In this document: positions 45,624 through 55,595 of the stretch, one piece after another
Numbering within the stretch: the first letter of the stretch is position 1
Layout of the letters: the number at the start of each line of letters is the position of its first letter
Assembly (NCBI GenBank): GCA_964457455.1
Contig: CAYWJN010000002.1
Location: 1 to 62,495, forward strand
Source of the DNA: JABMPU01 sp964457455
Lineage (GTDB): Bacteria; Cloacimonadota; Cloacimonadia; Cloacimonadales; TCS61
Reading direction: 5' to 3'
DNA length: 62,495 bases
Position numbers and translations under genes: made by a program
Notes under the pieces: generated by a model
What the model was told of the DNA's origin: nothing
Database searches by the model: none
What the model saw: the letters and a program-made list of their open reading frames with translations, nothing else

Positions 45624-48600
45624 ATGTTAAAAAAGATGTTCTGGATATTTATTTTAATTCTTATCATTCTTGAAATGCAGGCAATAATTATTGAAACTGC
45701 TTCTTTTAAAGACTTCTTATATTGGCACACTGATGCCTGTGAATATGATAATTGGATATCTCACGTTTCAGAAGGAATTGCTTCTGAAAATTATAATGTC
45801 TATTCTCCGTGGGATCGTCAAACAACTGATTTTGGAGATTTCCTGATCGCTGATGAGCAAATGCTGGATAATTGGTACATTGTTATTGATACATTCCTTC
45901 AAGAAAATTATCAGGGAACTCAAAATCTTATTGATAGTTTTGGATTTCCTTATCAGGTAGTAGAATTTCATGATACGGATAATAGCAGAACATATTACCT
46001 TTTGCGAGAAATCCTGGATATGAGTTATTATGATGATAACGGCACACCTTCTCCATATGATGACGAAGAGGGTTCTTTTAATAATGGTTGGGGACTTTAT
46101 ATTTATAATCCTCAATCTCAAATGCCGATTATCGTTACTGCTCCTCATCCTAATGATGATTTTATCACTCCTGCTGTAAGTTATAAATGTTTTTCAGATT
46201 GGGATGCAATGTTCCTGCTTATTCCCGGAGCAGGTAGAGAAGTAGAATGGACACAACAAGGTTCTTATTCAAATTCCAAATCTTTGAGTGACCCATCCAG
46301 AGTTGAAGACCATGTTTATAATGTGGCTTATCAATCATTCTGCAATAAAATTAGAAATGACTTTGGACAACGGGAGTTTTCCGCTCAAATTCATAGTTAT
46401 GATTGGAATAAACATTTAGGGCATCCGAACTGTCAAATTTCCGCAGGATATAATAAAGGTTGTCCCAATCTACCAATACGCGATCTTTCCGACCTGAATA
46501 TTGATATTATTAATGCCAGCAACCATCTGATGATTCCTGCAAATACAATCGGAATTCATCCAAACGTGTACTTAAATGATTATTCTTCTGTGAATTATGA
46601 TATTTATGACTTTATTTTTCACTCTGAAACAGGACGCACCTATCCGGTGAATAATAATGTTGATCTGGAAGGTTATTCTCAAAACCGTCAAATGCTTTTT
46701 TCTTTTCAAGATTGGAATAGATACGATGTTTTTGAACCTTTCTTTCATCTGGAGATGGATGAGCTGCCAAATTGTTATGAGCCAACTGAGGAAAATTATC
46801 TCTGGTTTTACAGCTATGATCCTGTTCTTAGCACTTTCAATATGAGCCAATTATTTGAAACTCCTCTTGAATATTACTCGCATTGGGTAAATGCTGCCAC
46901 AGAAATCCTTCCCCAAGTTATGGAGCTTGATGATTATCTGATTCCTCAAACACCGGAAAATTTCTCTATCGTTGACCAGACTTTTGATACAATAACATTG
47001 GATTGGGATACTATTTCTTCTTTTGATTTTGAGACTTATGAAATTTTATACTCAACTGAACCGGTTACCATCCCAACCGCAGAAATATACGATCGAAATG
47101 ATAATTACATTTTAGCCAGCCAACTGGAGGGAACTGTGGAAATTCCAGAGCTGGAATTAAATCAAATATATTTTTTCAGGATACGAGCGAAAGATTATAA
47201 TGATAATTTTTCTGAACTTTCCGAAGAAATTTACTCATTCACCGCTCCTGCAATAATCTTTGATTTTGCTGCCATTGGAAAAGATAATTCTGCTGATATT
47301 GTCTGGACTGCTGAGGAACAGCAGGGAAACCAGGGTTTCGTGGTTTACAGAAGAACCCAGTTGAGTGATTTTATTCCTATCGATAGCTGGGAAACAAACC
47401 CGGCACTGATAGGTTCTTCCCAACCAAATGAAGAATATGTTTTTACAGATACAACAGCAATTAATGGAGTTCTATTTTATTATAAGATATCATCTGTAAA
47501 CGAAATTGGGATGGAATATTTCCACGATTCAATATCTTTATGTTCTCCTCAACCGATTTATTATCTTTATGTTTCAAACCAGGATGAAAGCATTACTGAT
47601 ACTGTTGCCTTTTCCAAAAATCAATTTGCCACAAACGGGTATGATGAATATTATGATATTGAGAAAACAGGTGAGATGCTACTTGAATTTGTTTATGCTG
47701 CTTTCTTTGAAAGTAGTTGGGGACAAAATGGAATGTATCTATCCCAGGAGACTCATGAAAATTTCCATCCATTTATTATTTACAAAACCTGGAATCTACA
47801 AATTGCTACAGACCAATTGAATCAACCGATTCAGATTTCTATTTCTTCAAATTTCATGGAAAATGTTGGAAAACTTTTTTTGAGAAATAACCTAACCGGA
47901 GAATTTACAGATTTAACAATTGAAAATTTATACTATTTTACCTCAAATTCTGAATTTAGAACCTTCACTCTTTTTTGGGGAAATTTATGTCCTCAACTCA
48001 CTTTCAATTATGCTCAGAACACTATTTATCAGGGTGGAGATGATTTAAGTTTCAGTTGGTCACTAAATTATGAACAACTTATTGATTATTTAAGAATTTC
48101 TATTGAAAATGACAATGACAGCATTCTGATTACCAATCAGGCAAGCATTAATATAAATAATTACACCTGGATAGTTCCGGAAAATTTAACCATTCATAAC
48201 GCAAAAATCTGTATTGATATAATTACTATTCAGGGAGAAACCATCTCAGCGGAATCATCGTATAAGATAGGAATTGTTCCTTCTGAAATTACTTTACAAG
48301 ATGAACAAGGATGGCACTTAGTATCAAATCCCTGGAATTCCGGTCATTACCTTAATGTTGCCACAGTTTTTGGTGAAAGGGCGGAATTATATTTTCCCAA
48401 TGATCAAAATGAATATGAACTTGTTGATGATTTCCAATTTGGAAAAGGTTTTTGGCTCTTTGCTCCTCAAGCTTATAATTTTTCTTATACTTCTTTCATT
48501 CAAAATAATTCCATCCAACTTCCTTTGCATAAAAAGTGGAATTTATTGGCTAATCCACATGCATGCAGCTATAGAGTTGAAGATTTGAAATTCCTGATGG

Positions 48601-49574
48601 ATGGATTTGTATTCTCTTTCACTTATATGTTCAATAATCAATTTATTTCCAATGCTGCTTACGTTTATCGTGATGGAGAATATCAAATGGTAGAGCAGAT
48701 CGAGCCTTTTGAATCTTTTTATCTTTATGTGAATTTATATGATGTTCCGGATTTAGCCTGTTCATTTATTCCTTATAATACCAGCACTTTCAATCCGGAA
48801 TATGAAACTGACTGGGAACTGAAAATCAGTGCTTCGCAATTCGATACAGATGAAATGATAATAGGAATTTCGGAATACGCTTCTGATGATTTCGATTTTA
48901 ATTTCGACCTTCCGGAACCGGCAATCAAACCTTTTAATGAAGGTCTAACTTTATACATCCCCAAACCTGAGAATGATACACTTTATGTTTTCGACCGTTT
49001 GAATTGGGATATCAAATCTCCTTTAAGTGAAACCCAATCGGAAACAAAAACCTGGAATTTTGAATTGATAATCACAAATCTTCTGGAACCGATTACTCTT
49101 AATTTAGATTTCACAGAAATGCCAAATGGATATCTTGCAAACCTGAATCTTGATGGTAACATCTGGAATAATCTTGTCAACGATGTTTACACCTATTCGT
49201 TTTTTCCGAGTCAAGATGGAATCTTAAATGGTGAAATAGAAATAATGAATGATCTCTGGATGACAGCTGATAATGTAACAGCAAATAAAATTGAATTAGT
49301 AAACTATCCGAATCCCTTTAATCCTGAAACCACAATCTATTTCACCGCAGAGGATGCTAAGAACGCTGAAATAATTATTTACAATATAAAAGGTCAGAAA
49401 ATTAAATCTCTGGATTGTAAAGAGTCTCTCTACACAACAGCCGACGGAGTCGGCAACTCCATATCTTGGAACGGGACCGATGAATTTGGCAAAATAGTTG
49501 CTTCCGGAATTTATTTTATCAGGTTGGAAACGAAAGGAAACAGTAAAGTTCGAAAGGCTGTTTTGTTGAAGTAA
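45624..49574 (+). CDS. Large secreted modular protein with fibronectin-like domains and T9SS sorting domain
   Basis: A 1316-residue exported protein. A hydrophobic signal (FWIFILILIILEMQA) is followed by a domain of about 430 residues that I do not recognise. Its segment IIVTAPHPNDDFITP, with GAGREVEW and AQIHSYDW later, has the look of a metal-dependent hydrolase. Two fibronectin III-like domains (from about residue 450) follow, then beta-rich regions. The end is a T9SS type A-like domain: NYPNPFNPETTIYF...ASGIYFIRL...RKAVLLK. Inside this last domain an in-frame repeat cassette is present (49347-49454). It is probably displayed on or released from the outer membrane. Confidence 0.78.
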   Translation: MLKKMFWIFILILIILEMQAIIIETASFKDFLYWHTDACEYDNWISHVSEGIASENYNVYSPWDRQTTDFGDFLIADEQMLDNWYIVIDTFLQENYQGTQNLIDSFGFPYQVVEFHDTDNSRTYYLLREILDMSYYDDNGTPSPYDDEEGSFNNGWGLYIYNPQSQMPIIVTAPHPNDDFITPAVSYKCFSDWDAMFLLIPGAGREVEWTQQGSYSNSKSLSDPSRVEDHVYNVAYQSFCNKIRNDFGQREFSAQIHSYDWNKHLGHPNCQISAGYNKGCPNLPIRDLSDLNIDIINASNHLMIPANTIGIHPNVYLNDYSSVNYDIYDFIFHSETGRTYPVNNNVDLEGYSQNRQMLFSFQDWNRYDVFEPFFHLEMDELPNCYEPTEENYLWFYSYDPVLSTFNMSQLFETPLEYYSHWVNAATEILPQVMELDDYLIPQTPENFSIVDQTFDTITLDWDTISSFDFETYEILYSTEPVTIPTAEIYDRNDNYILASQLEGTVEIPELELNQIYFFRIRAKDYNDNFSELSEEIYSFTAPAIIFDFAAIGKDNSADIVWTAEEQQGNQGFVVYRRTQLSDFIPIDSWETNPALIGSSQPNEEYVFTDTTAINGVLFYYKISSVNEIGMEYFHDSISLCSPQPIYYLYVSNQDESITDTVAFSKNQFATNGYDEYYDIEKTGEMLLEFVYAAFFESSWGQNGMYLSQETHENFHPFIIYKTWNLQIATDQLNQPIQISISSNFMENVGKLFLRNNLTGEFTDLTIENLYYFTSNSEFRTFTLFWGNLCPQLTFNYAQNTIYQGGDDLSFSWSLNYEQLIDYLRISIENDNDSILITNQASININNYTWIVPENLTIHNAKICIDIITIQGETISAESSYKIGIVPSEITLQDEQGWHLVSNPWNSGHYLNVATVFGERAELYFPNDQNEYELVDDFQFGKGFWLFAPQAYNFSYTSFIQNNSIQLPLHKKWNLLANPHACSYRVEDLKFLMDGFVFSFTYMFNNQFISNAAYVYRDGEYQMVEQIEPFESFYLYVNLYDVPDLACSFIPYNTSTFNPEYETDWELKISASQFDTDEMIIGISEYASDDFDFNFDLPEPAIKPFNEGLTLYIPKPENDTLYVFDRLNWDIKSPLSETQSETKTWNFELIITNLLEPITLNLDFTEMPNGYLANLNLDGNIWNNLVNDVYTYSFFPSQDGILNGEIEIMNDLWMTADNVTANKIELVNYPNPFNPETTIYFTAEDAKNAEIIIYNIKGQKIKSLDCKESLYTTADGVGNSISWNGTDEFGKIVASGIYFIRLETKGNSKVRKAVLLK
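49347..49454 (+). repeat. In-frame class A + class B cassette in a T9SS domain
   Basis: GCAGAGGAT, GCTAAGAAC and GCTGAAATA (49347-49373) form a period-9 set encoding AED-AKN-AEI. An imperfect hairpin TTGTAAAGAG/CTCTACACAA (49415-49437, loop TCT) and a perfect one GCCGAC/GTCGGC (49440-49454, loop GGA) follow. The same three elements in the same order lie in the C25 gene at 58381-58491. Confidence 0.85.
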
Positions 49575-49625
49575 AAAAACTTGTTAAATTTTATTTTTAT
49601 CTCCTTGCTAACTTTTTAAATAACA

Positions 49626-49692
49626 ATCTCCTGACGAACTTCCCAGTTCATCAGGAGATAAGATTTTACTACCACCGAAGCGGAAGCTTCGG
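49626..49692. repeat. Two class B hairpins between convergent T9SS cargo genes
   Basis: ATCTCCTGACGAACT pairs with AGTTCATCAGGAGAT (one mismatch, loop TCCC, 49626-49659). CCGAAGC/GCTTCGG with loop GGAA follows at 49675-49692. The two genes on either side converge here, so a bidirectional terminator role is possible, but no T-run is present. Confidence 0.85.
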
Positions 49693-49767
49693 AAGTAGCA
49701 AGCTGTTTAAAATATTTTCACTCGTTGGTGAATATCTGCGCGTCACCAGGACATGCATTCGCAAGGC

Positions 49768-52700
49768 TTATTTCATCAGGATCATTTTCCTGGTGCTTGA
49801 ATATTTATCTCCAGCTTTCATTTTATAAAAGTATATTCCACTGGAAACTGTTTTATTACCATCATCTTTCCCATTCCAGACAATACTATGAAAATCTGCT
49901 TCAAGATAACCATCCATCAAAGTACGAACTTTTTTACCTTTGATGTTATAGATTTCGACTCTGACATTTCCAGCATCTTTCAAAGCAAAGTTAATTGTAG
50001 TTTCCGGATTAAATGGATTCGGAAAATTCCCTGAAAGCTCTGTAAATAATGGTGTTAAGACAAAATCAGCTTCAGTCATCTCAACCACAACTTCATTGGA
50101 AGGACCAGATTCATAAGAACCGTAACGAGCAGTTACATAATAAGTATGAGTTCCGATTGGTACATTCACATCAACATATACTGTAGAAATTGTACCTGCT
50201 AAAAACTCATCATCACGATAAACATTATATCCTGAAAGAGGAATAATAGTATCTGGAGCTTGCCAGTTGAGATTTACATTTTCATTAAGAATAAAATATG
50301 AAAGATTTATCGGAACCGGAAGAATAATCTCTACAACCTGAATATTAGAAGGTCCTGAATCACCTTCATCATATACAGCTACAACATAATATGTATATTC
50401 TCCGCCATCCAGATTTTCATCTAAATATGTCGTCGTCAATGGATCTGTAATTTCATGAATTATCTCCTCATTCCGATAAATTTTATATCCGGATAAAATT
50501 CGTAAGTTAGCTGGTTCTTCACTTAGTTTACTGATAGAATCATTTCTTAGATTTGACCTGTCAAATAGAGATAATTCATCTTGTTTTGTGCGATGGGCTG
50601 AATCGGAGATTAATTCTTCGGGAGCATCCCATATAAGTTCAACATTATTTTCATAAACTGTAGCAATTAAATTCTCAGGTGGATTTAAAATCGCGATCGG
50701 TTCAAGAATAAAATTCACTGTGGTAGTTTGCAGTTCAACCACAACCACACCTGCAGAAGTTTCCGGTTCATAACCTGTTAAACTGGCAGTTACATCATAA
50801 ATACCGGGAGGAACAGGAAGAATATAATCTCCTTCAATATTGGGATGAGCAACAAAATTGCCGGCTGCTATCTGAACATCTTCCACATTTCCAGCTCCAC
50901 CATTCAAAGTTACATCACCTTGAATATAACCCATTAAAGGTGGATTGCCACCCCCGATAAACACATCATCTATATACCAATAATTAATATTCCAAGAATC
51001 ACCATTAAAAAAGAAGGCAAGCTGAAAGGTTTCGGAACCAACATCAGGAGTTGAAATTGTTATAACCTGGGTTGTAGCCGGAATAGAAGATGAAACATTT
51101 ATTTCCCAGGCTGTATTCCAGTTTGTACCATCACTGGTTGTGGAAACTCCAAGAGTGTAACTGCTTGCAAAGTGGTTTACATTAAATTTGAATTCCAAAT
51201 CTATAGTTAAAGAACCTAAGGTATTAATTTCCATAGTAACTAATCTTTGTTCACCGACAAAAGAAGGATAATAATTAAATTGAGCTTCCGGAGAAGTTCC
51301 GCCGGCATAACTTGTAGATGAACCCGACCAGTTATTACCTGAGCCTTCCACGTGCCATCCTGCCGGTGGAAATGTATTGAAGTACTCAGTTACCATCACA
51401 GGAACCTGTGAAATACTAATATTAAATACTCCGGTTGATGAGTAATTATTATCAGCAACAATATTCCAATCTACAGGAGCTATGTGTCCGATTGGTGTAC
51501 TTGAATTGGCGGTTACATTGAAAACTGCAGTTCCTATTACACCAGATGAAAAAGTACCAAAATCAAAATTGTTTGAATTCAGGGTAACAAATGGATCTGT
51601 TGTGCTGATATCGAGCATTGCATTATAAGCATCAGCTCCACCTTGGTTTGTATAGGAAACAAGTATGTCTGCTGTTTCTCCTGGGTCCAGAAGATTATTA
51701 TCTCCATCATCAACAAAAAGGGCTGTAAATACAATTTGCGGTGCATTTCCCAGCATTGTAAAAGTAAGATTCCAAACATCCTGGTCTGAAGTTATTTCAA
51801 TCATAAATGGAATCAGATGACCATCCGGAATATTCTCAGACACGCTGAATGTGAAAGCATCCAGGTTATTGCTGGATGTACCACCTGAAATATTATTATA
51901 ATTTGAAGATGTATTGCTGAGTGTAATATACGGGTCGCTCGAACTCAAAACAGCAGAAACACCGGTTGCAGCATTTTCTCCAATATTATTTGCCATTACG
52001 AAAAGTTCAATATCTTCACCAAAATCGATATTTCCATTTCCATTCGTATCAATTATCGAAGTTCCACCAATAACCAGATATGGCTCTTCCAGGGGAATTG
52101 GAGGTCCTGTAAACAGTATTGCCATTTCATCTTCAAGCACTTTGGCAGCAGTAGGATATTGATTATTGAATGTATATTCCAAACCAATTGTTCCTGTATG
52201 ATCTTCCAATCCAACAGTAGCATATTGTCCGTGTTCAACCCAACCTCCTCCATAAGAGCCAACATCGATATTATTCACAGTATGATATTGGAACAAAATC
52301 TCATTATCTCCAGAGGAAGAGGGATAAAAATTAATATCATATAAAATTACTTCAAAGGTTTCTAACGAAGAACCGTTGTATTCATTTTTCACTCTGGACC
52401 ATTCCACCACAAAATAATTCTGAGCAGAATCATAATAGTAGCAAACTTTCCCATTGCTCATGATAAGGTCGTCCCAGAATGGAGCAATTATGGGAGAAGG
52501 TCCCAAAGGTCCGGGAATAGCCCTGTTCATAAAATCAAAATCTTCCGTAACACCCGGAGAAATAAAACCATTGGAACAAATACTTATTTCTATGTAATCT
52601 TCTTCATAAAAACTCAGATTAAATGGAAGACTGATAATTTCAATATCGCCGGTATTTCCATTATCATTCATAGGAAGTATTGTTCCAGGTCCACCATAGG

Positions 52701-55506
52701 TAGGATCGATTTCAATCCAGTTATAAGTAGGAGCTTTATAATAATCTACATCTCCATCGTCATAACAGTAATAGCCATAACCATCAGGTCCCAAAGGATC
52801 GATGACAGATACATCTCCCACTTCTAATATGAATGATAAAGTCTGGGCAAATCCTATTGCATTGAATAACTCAAGTTCAAGAGTAAATTGAGAACCCGGA
52901 ATTATCTGCGTATTGGCAGTAACCTGAAATGTATTAGAATTATTTGTGCCCGTATTATTTGGCAGGATTGAACCAAAATATCCATCTGCATCCTCAATTA
53001 CGATGGCAGCATTATTGCTTATTAAAGTTCCACTTATGCCGGTTGCAGTTATTGTTCCAAGGTTTTCAAGGGTCACGGTCATCTGAACAGTTTCACCGGG
53101 ATCAAGCTGATTATTACCATCTAAAATCGTGTAATCATTCACATGAAAATATATTCCATCAACTGTAAGATAGATTTTATCTGTCCAACTGTTACCGGAA
53201 GAATCTTCTATTAATAGATCAAATTCGATTTCAGAACCACCCAAAGCAGAATATGAAACGGAAAAATCAAAGCCATCTGAAGAGCCTGCAACTGCTCCGG
53301 GTAAGATTGTTCCATAATCCTCAGAATCATCAGTAATGGTCACAATTGCATCATCTGAAAAAAGAGTTGCGGTTACATTAGAAACCGAGTTCGTGCCAAA
53401 ATTCTTAAGACTTATTACAAGCTCAATATCTTCTCCCGGATTGATATTTCCATCACCATTTCCCGAAGACGTACCGAAATTATCATCATCGATTGTAACG
53501 TCAAAAATATTCACAAACTGGTTCATGATTTCAATGTTAAAGCTTCCCAAATGTGGAATATAATTATGCTTTGTAACTGTTAAAAATACCTCTCCTGTAC
53601 TTAATGTATTTATCGGTAAAACTATCAAACCATCAGAATCTGTAAGACCGGTTTCAAATATTTCATCATCACCTTTGAGGATGGTAACCCAGGCTCCTTC
53701 TAAGGGTGTTCCAAATTCGTGAGTTACAAATACTTCCAAAAAGTTAGTGCCTAAGCTGACATTTGTTTCAAAGGATACATAGATAGGTTGTGGTACTCCA
53801 GTCCACAATTCTAAGGAAGGATCTCCCATCAGGTTGTTCCAATAGGAAAAGTTATAAACCCAATTATTTGGATTTTGCGGATAATTATTATAAAGAGCGA
53901 TTTTACCTCTGTTAAGAGCTCCTCCCATATAATAGATATCTTCAGCAAAAATTCCATAAAAAGCACCGGCACACACTGTATTATTGAAACAAGTATGAGT
54001 TGACGAAGTTGCAGTTCCTACTGCACCTATGGCTCCTTTTGGTGTTCCGGGTGAACCGGCTCTCAAGAATACTTCGCTGCGAGCATCACCCCAGGTAAAG
54101 TTACCGGTCGAACAAGTGAGAAACATTGCAAAAGGCAGCATAAAACCGTTATTAAGTGATAAAGTGTTTGAGTTCCCCCAACCACTCATACCAATATAAC
54201 CGCGATAGTTCATATAACTCACACCCGTATTGAAGCTGGTTGTCATGGATGAAACAAAAGAACCACCGTAAACTTCATCAAAAATAAAATTCTCATTATT
54301 TTCAAGAATCGTTTCTTTGATAGATTTACTGGTAGAAATGGCTGTTTGACCCGTATAACTTCCTGGGTCTCCAACCAGAAGAGCTCTTTCATACCAATCC
54401 GTATTTTCCATATACGGTTCTCTTTCATAATGTAAGATTTTATAAATTATTGTTTGAAGTTCAAATACACTATTAAAAGAAAGCCGTCCAATCCATACAT
54501 CAGCAAGAATATCAGTTCCATCAAGGCGTGTGTACTCCTGATCTCCTTCTCCACCTCCCATATAACCGGAGGGAATATTAAACGAACCTTCTGCATCTCC
54601 AACTAAACAGACAAAATCAGGACGATTATCCCAGTTATCATAAGCATCCTGAATGTAATTTTTTATACTATACAGAGATGTTCCGGTTTCTGCAGTGCTA
54701 ACTAAAACTACATCAAAACCTTTCTTATGCTTCCAAAGCACTAAAGAATCTAACCAGGAAGTTTGTGGATTAAGACTATTTGGATAGATGAAAAGAATGG
54801 TCGGAGGAATAAATTCATCACCTCTCAATCTCACTTCTTCGTAATTTATGATCGATGATTTGTAAATCGAAGAAAATACACTCGATTCAGGTTTGGTATC
54901 AAGTTTACAGCTCGCTCCACCCGTTCCTTGGATATGAACTTGCAGAGTTACATTAGAAAAAATCGAAAGTTCTTTTTTTTGCGGATCATATTGGAAGGGA
55001 TTAATTGTAACATTCACCACTCGATAATCCCGCATTATTGCAGGCTCACCAATTTCTGTTATTGCTGTTGGAAATACTTCCGCTCCAGAATAAAAATCAT
55101 TATCGATCGTAAAAGGAAAGTTATTCAGCTCTCCATCAATCTTTAAAGGTTGTCGCGGATAAATAGTAATATCCGAAATAATTTCCTTATCAAAACTTGT
55201 AACTTCAATTGACACTTCACCCTGATTGGGTATAGCTACCAAACGAGAGAAACACGGTAAACCCGGTTTTCCTACATCTATGAATTCTCCTTCATTTGCA
55301 TAAGATATTCTCTGATATGTTTTGCCATTCTTTCCAATACTCTCGATTTCATATCCATCCAAAGAAAATTCAACTTCTGTTAATCCTGATTCGGATGAGT
55401 ATGTTTTAAACATTTCATTTTCCGAATTTCTATCAAAGGAAACCCAAGTTCCGAACAATCCAAAACCAAATAATCCTAATATTATTAAAACTGATATTTT
55501 TCTCAA
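49768..55506 (-). CDS. Gingipain-like C25-family protein with T9SS sorting domain, catalytic His apparently lost
   Basis: A 1912-residue secreted protein with signal peptide (VLIILGLFGFGLFGTW). The C25 core spans about residues 235-590. The nucleophile Cys is in LTCSTGNF (about residue 464), but where gingipains have GHG the chain reads NYRGYIGMSGW (about 437), so the dyad His is missing. Next come an Ig-like domain, three CARDB-like repeats (NGDGNINPGED, DGNNQLDPGET, NGNGNIDFGED and a further DDGDNNLLDPGET), a jelly-roll domain, a carboxypeptidase-regulatory-like domain, two fibronectin III domains, and the T9SS domain (NFPNPFNPETTINF...RKMILMK). It may be an adhesin rather than a protease. 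Confidence 0.85.
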   Translation of the reverse strand: MRKISVLIILGLFGFGLFGTWVSFDRNSENEMFKTYSSESGLTEVEFSLDGYEIESIGKNGKTYQRISYANEGEFIDVGKPGLPCFSRLVAIPNQGEVSIEVTSFDKEIISDITIYPRQPLKIDGELNNFPFTIDNDFYSGAEVFPTAITEIGEPAIMRDYRVVNVTINPFQYDPQKKELSIFSNVTLQVHIQGTGGASCKLDTKPESSVFSSIYKSSIINYEEVRLRGDEFIPPTILFIYPNSLNPQTSWLDSLVLWKHKKGFDVVLVSTAETGTSLYSIKNYIQDAYDNWDNRPDFVCLVGDAEGSFNIPSGYMGGGEGDQEYTRLDGTDILADVWIGRLSFNSVFELQTIIYKILHYEREPYMENTDWYERALLVGDPGSYTGQTAISTSKSIKETILENNENFIFDEVYGGSFVSSMTTSFNTGVSYMNYRGYIGMSGWGNSNTLSLNNGFMLPFAMFLTCSTGNFTWGDARSEVFLRAGSPGTPKGAIGAVGTATSSTHTCFNNTVCAGAFYGIFAEDIYYMGGALNRGKIALYNNYPQNPNNWVYNFSYWNNLMGDPSLELWTGVPQPIYVSFETNVSLGTNFLEVFVTHEFGTPLEGAWVTILKGDDEIFETGLTDSDGLIVLPINTLSTGEVFLTVTKHNYIPHLGSFNIEIMNQFVNIFDVTIDDDNFGTSSGNGDGNINPGEDIELVISLKNFGTNSVSNVTATLFSDDAIVTITDDSEDYGTILPGAVAGSSDGFDFSVSYSALGGSEIEFDLLIEDSSGNSWTDKIYLTVDGIYFHVNDYTILDGNNQLDPGETVQMTVTLENLGTITATGISGTLISNNAAIVIEDADGYFGSILPNNTGTNNSNTFQVTANTQIIPGSQFTLELELFNAIGFAQTLSFILEVGDVSVIDPLGPDGYGYYCYDDGDVDYYKAPTYNWIEIDPTYGGPGTILPMNDNGNTGDIEIISLPFNLSFYEEDYIEISICSNGFISPGVTEDFDFMNRAIPGPLGPSPIIAPFWDDLIMSNGKVCYYYDSAQNYFVVEWSRVKNEYNGSSLETFEVILYDINFYPSSSGDNEILFQYHTVNNIDVGSYGGGWVEHGQYATVGLEDHTGTIGLEYTFNNQYPTAAKVLEDEMAILFTGPPIPLEEPYLVIGGTSIIDTNGNGNIDFGEDIELFVMANNIGENAATGVSAVLSSSDPYITLSNTSSNYNNISGGTSSNNLDAFTFSVSENIPDGHLIPFMIEITSDQDVWNLTFTMLGNAPQIVFTALFVDDGDNNLLDPGETADILVSYTNQGGADAYNAMLDISTTDPFVTLNSNNFDFGTFSSGVIGTAVFNVTANSSTPIGHIAPVDWNIVADNNYSSTGVFNISISQVPVMVTEYFNTFPPAGWHVEGSGNNWSGSSTSYAGGTSPEAQFNYYPSFVGEQRLVTMEINTLGSLTIDLEFKFNVNHFASSYTLGVSTTSDGTNWNTAWEINVSSSIPATTQVITISTPDVGSETFQLAFFFNGDSWNINYWYIDDVFIGGGNPPLMGYIQGDVTLNGGAGNVEDVQIAAGNFVAHPNIEGDYILPVPPGIYDVTASLTGYEPETSAGVVVVELQTTTVNFILEPIAILNPPENLIATVYENNVELIWDAPEELISDSAHRTKQDELSLFDRSNLRNDSISKLSEEPANLRILSGYKIYRNEEIIHEITDPLTTTYLDENLDGGEYTYYVVAVYDEGDSGPSNIQVVEIILPVPINLSYFILNENVNLNWQAPDTIIPLSGYNVYRDDEFLAGTISTVYVDVNVPIGTHTYYVTARYGSYESGPSNEVVVEMTEADFVLTPLFTELSGNFPNPFNPETTINFALKDAGNVRVEIYNIKGKKVRTLMDGYLEADFHSIVWNGKDDGNKTVSSGIYFYKMKAGDKYSSTRKMILMK
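50551..50566. repeat. Hairpin inside a fibronectin-like domain
   Basis: ATTTGAC and GTCAAAT flank CT in the coding region of the C25-like gene. It lies in a stretch encoding about 35 extra residues (SAHRTKQDELSLFDRSNLRN and following) between WDAPEEL and LSGYKIYRN, which are normally close together in this domain type. Confidence 0.7.
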
Positions 55507-55595
55507 TTTTCTCTCCTTACATCTTAACTTTTATTAATATTAAGTATTTGCAATATCTATTCCAAAATTTATATATTGTATTTTTAACTAAATAT

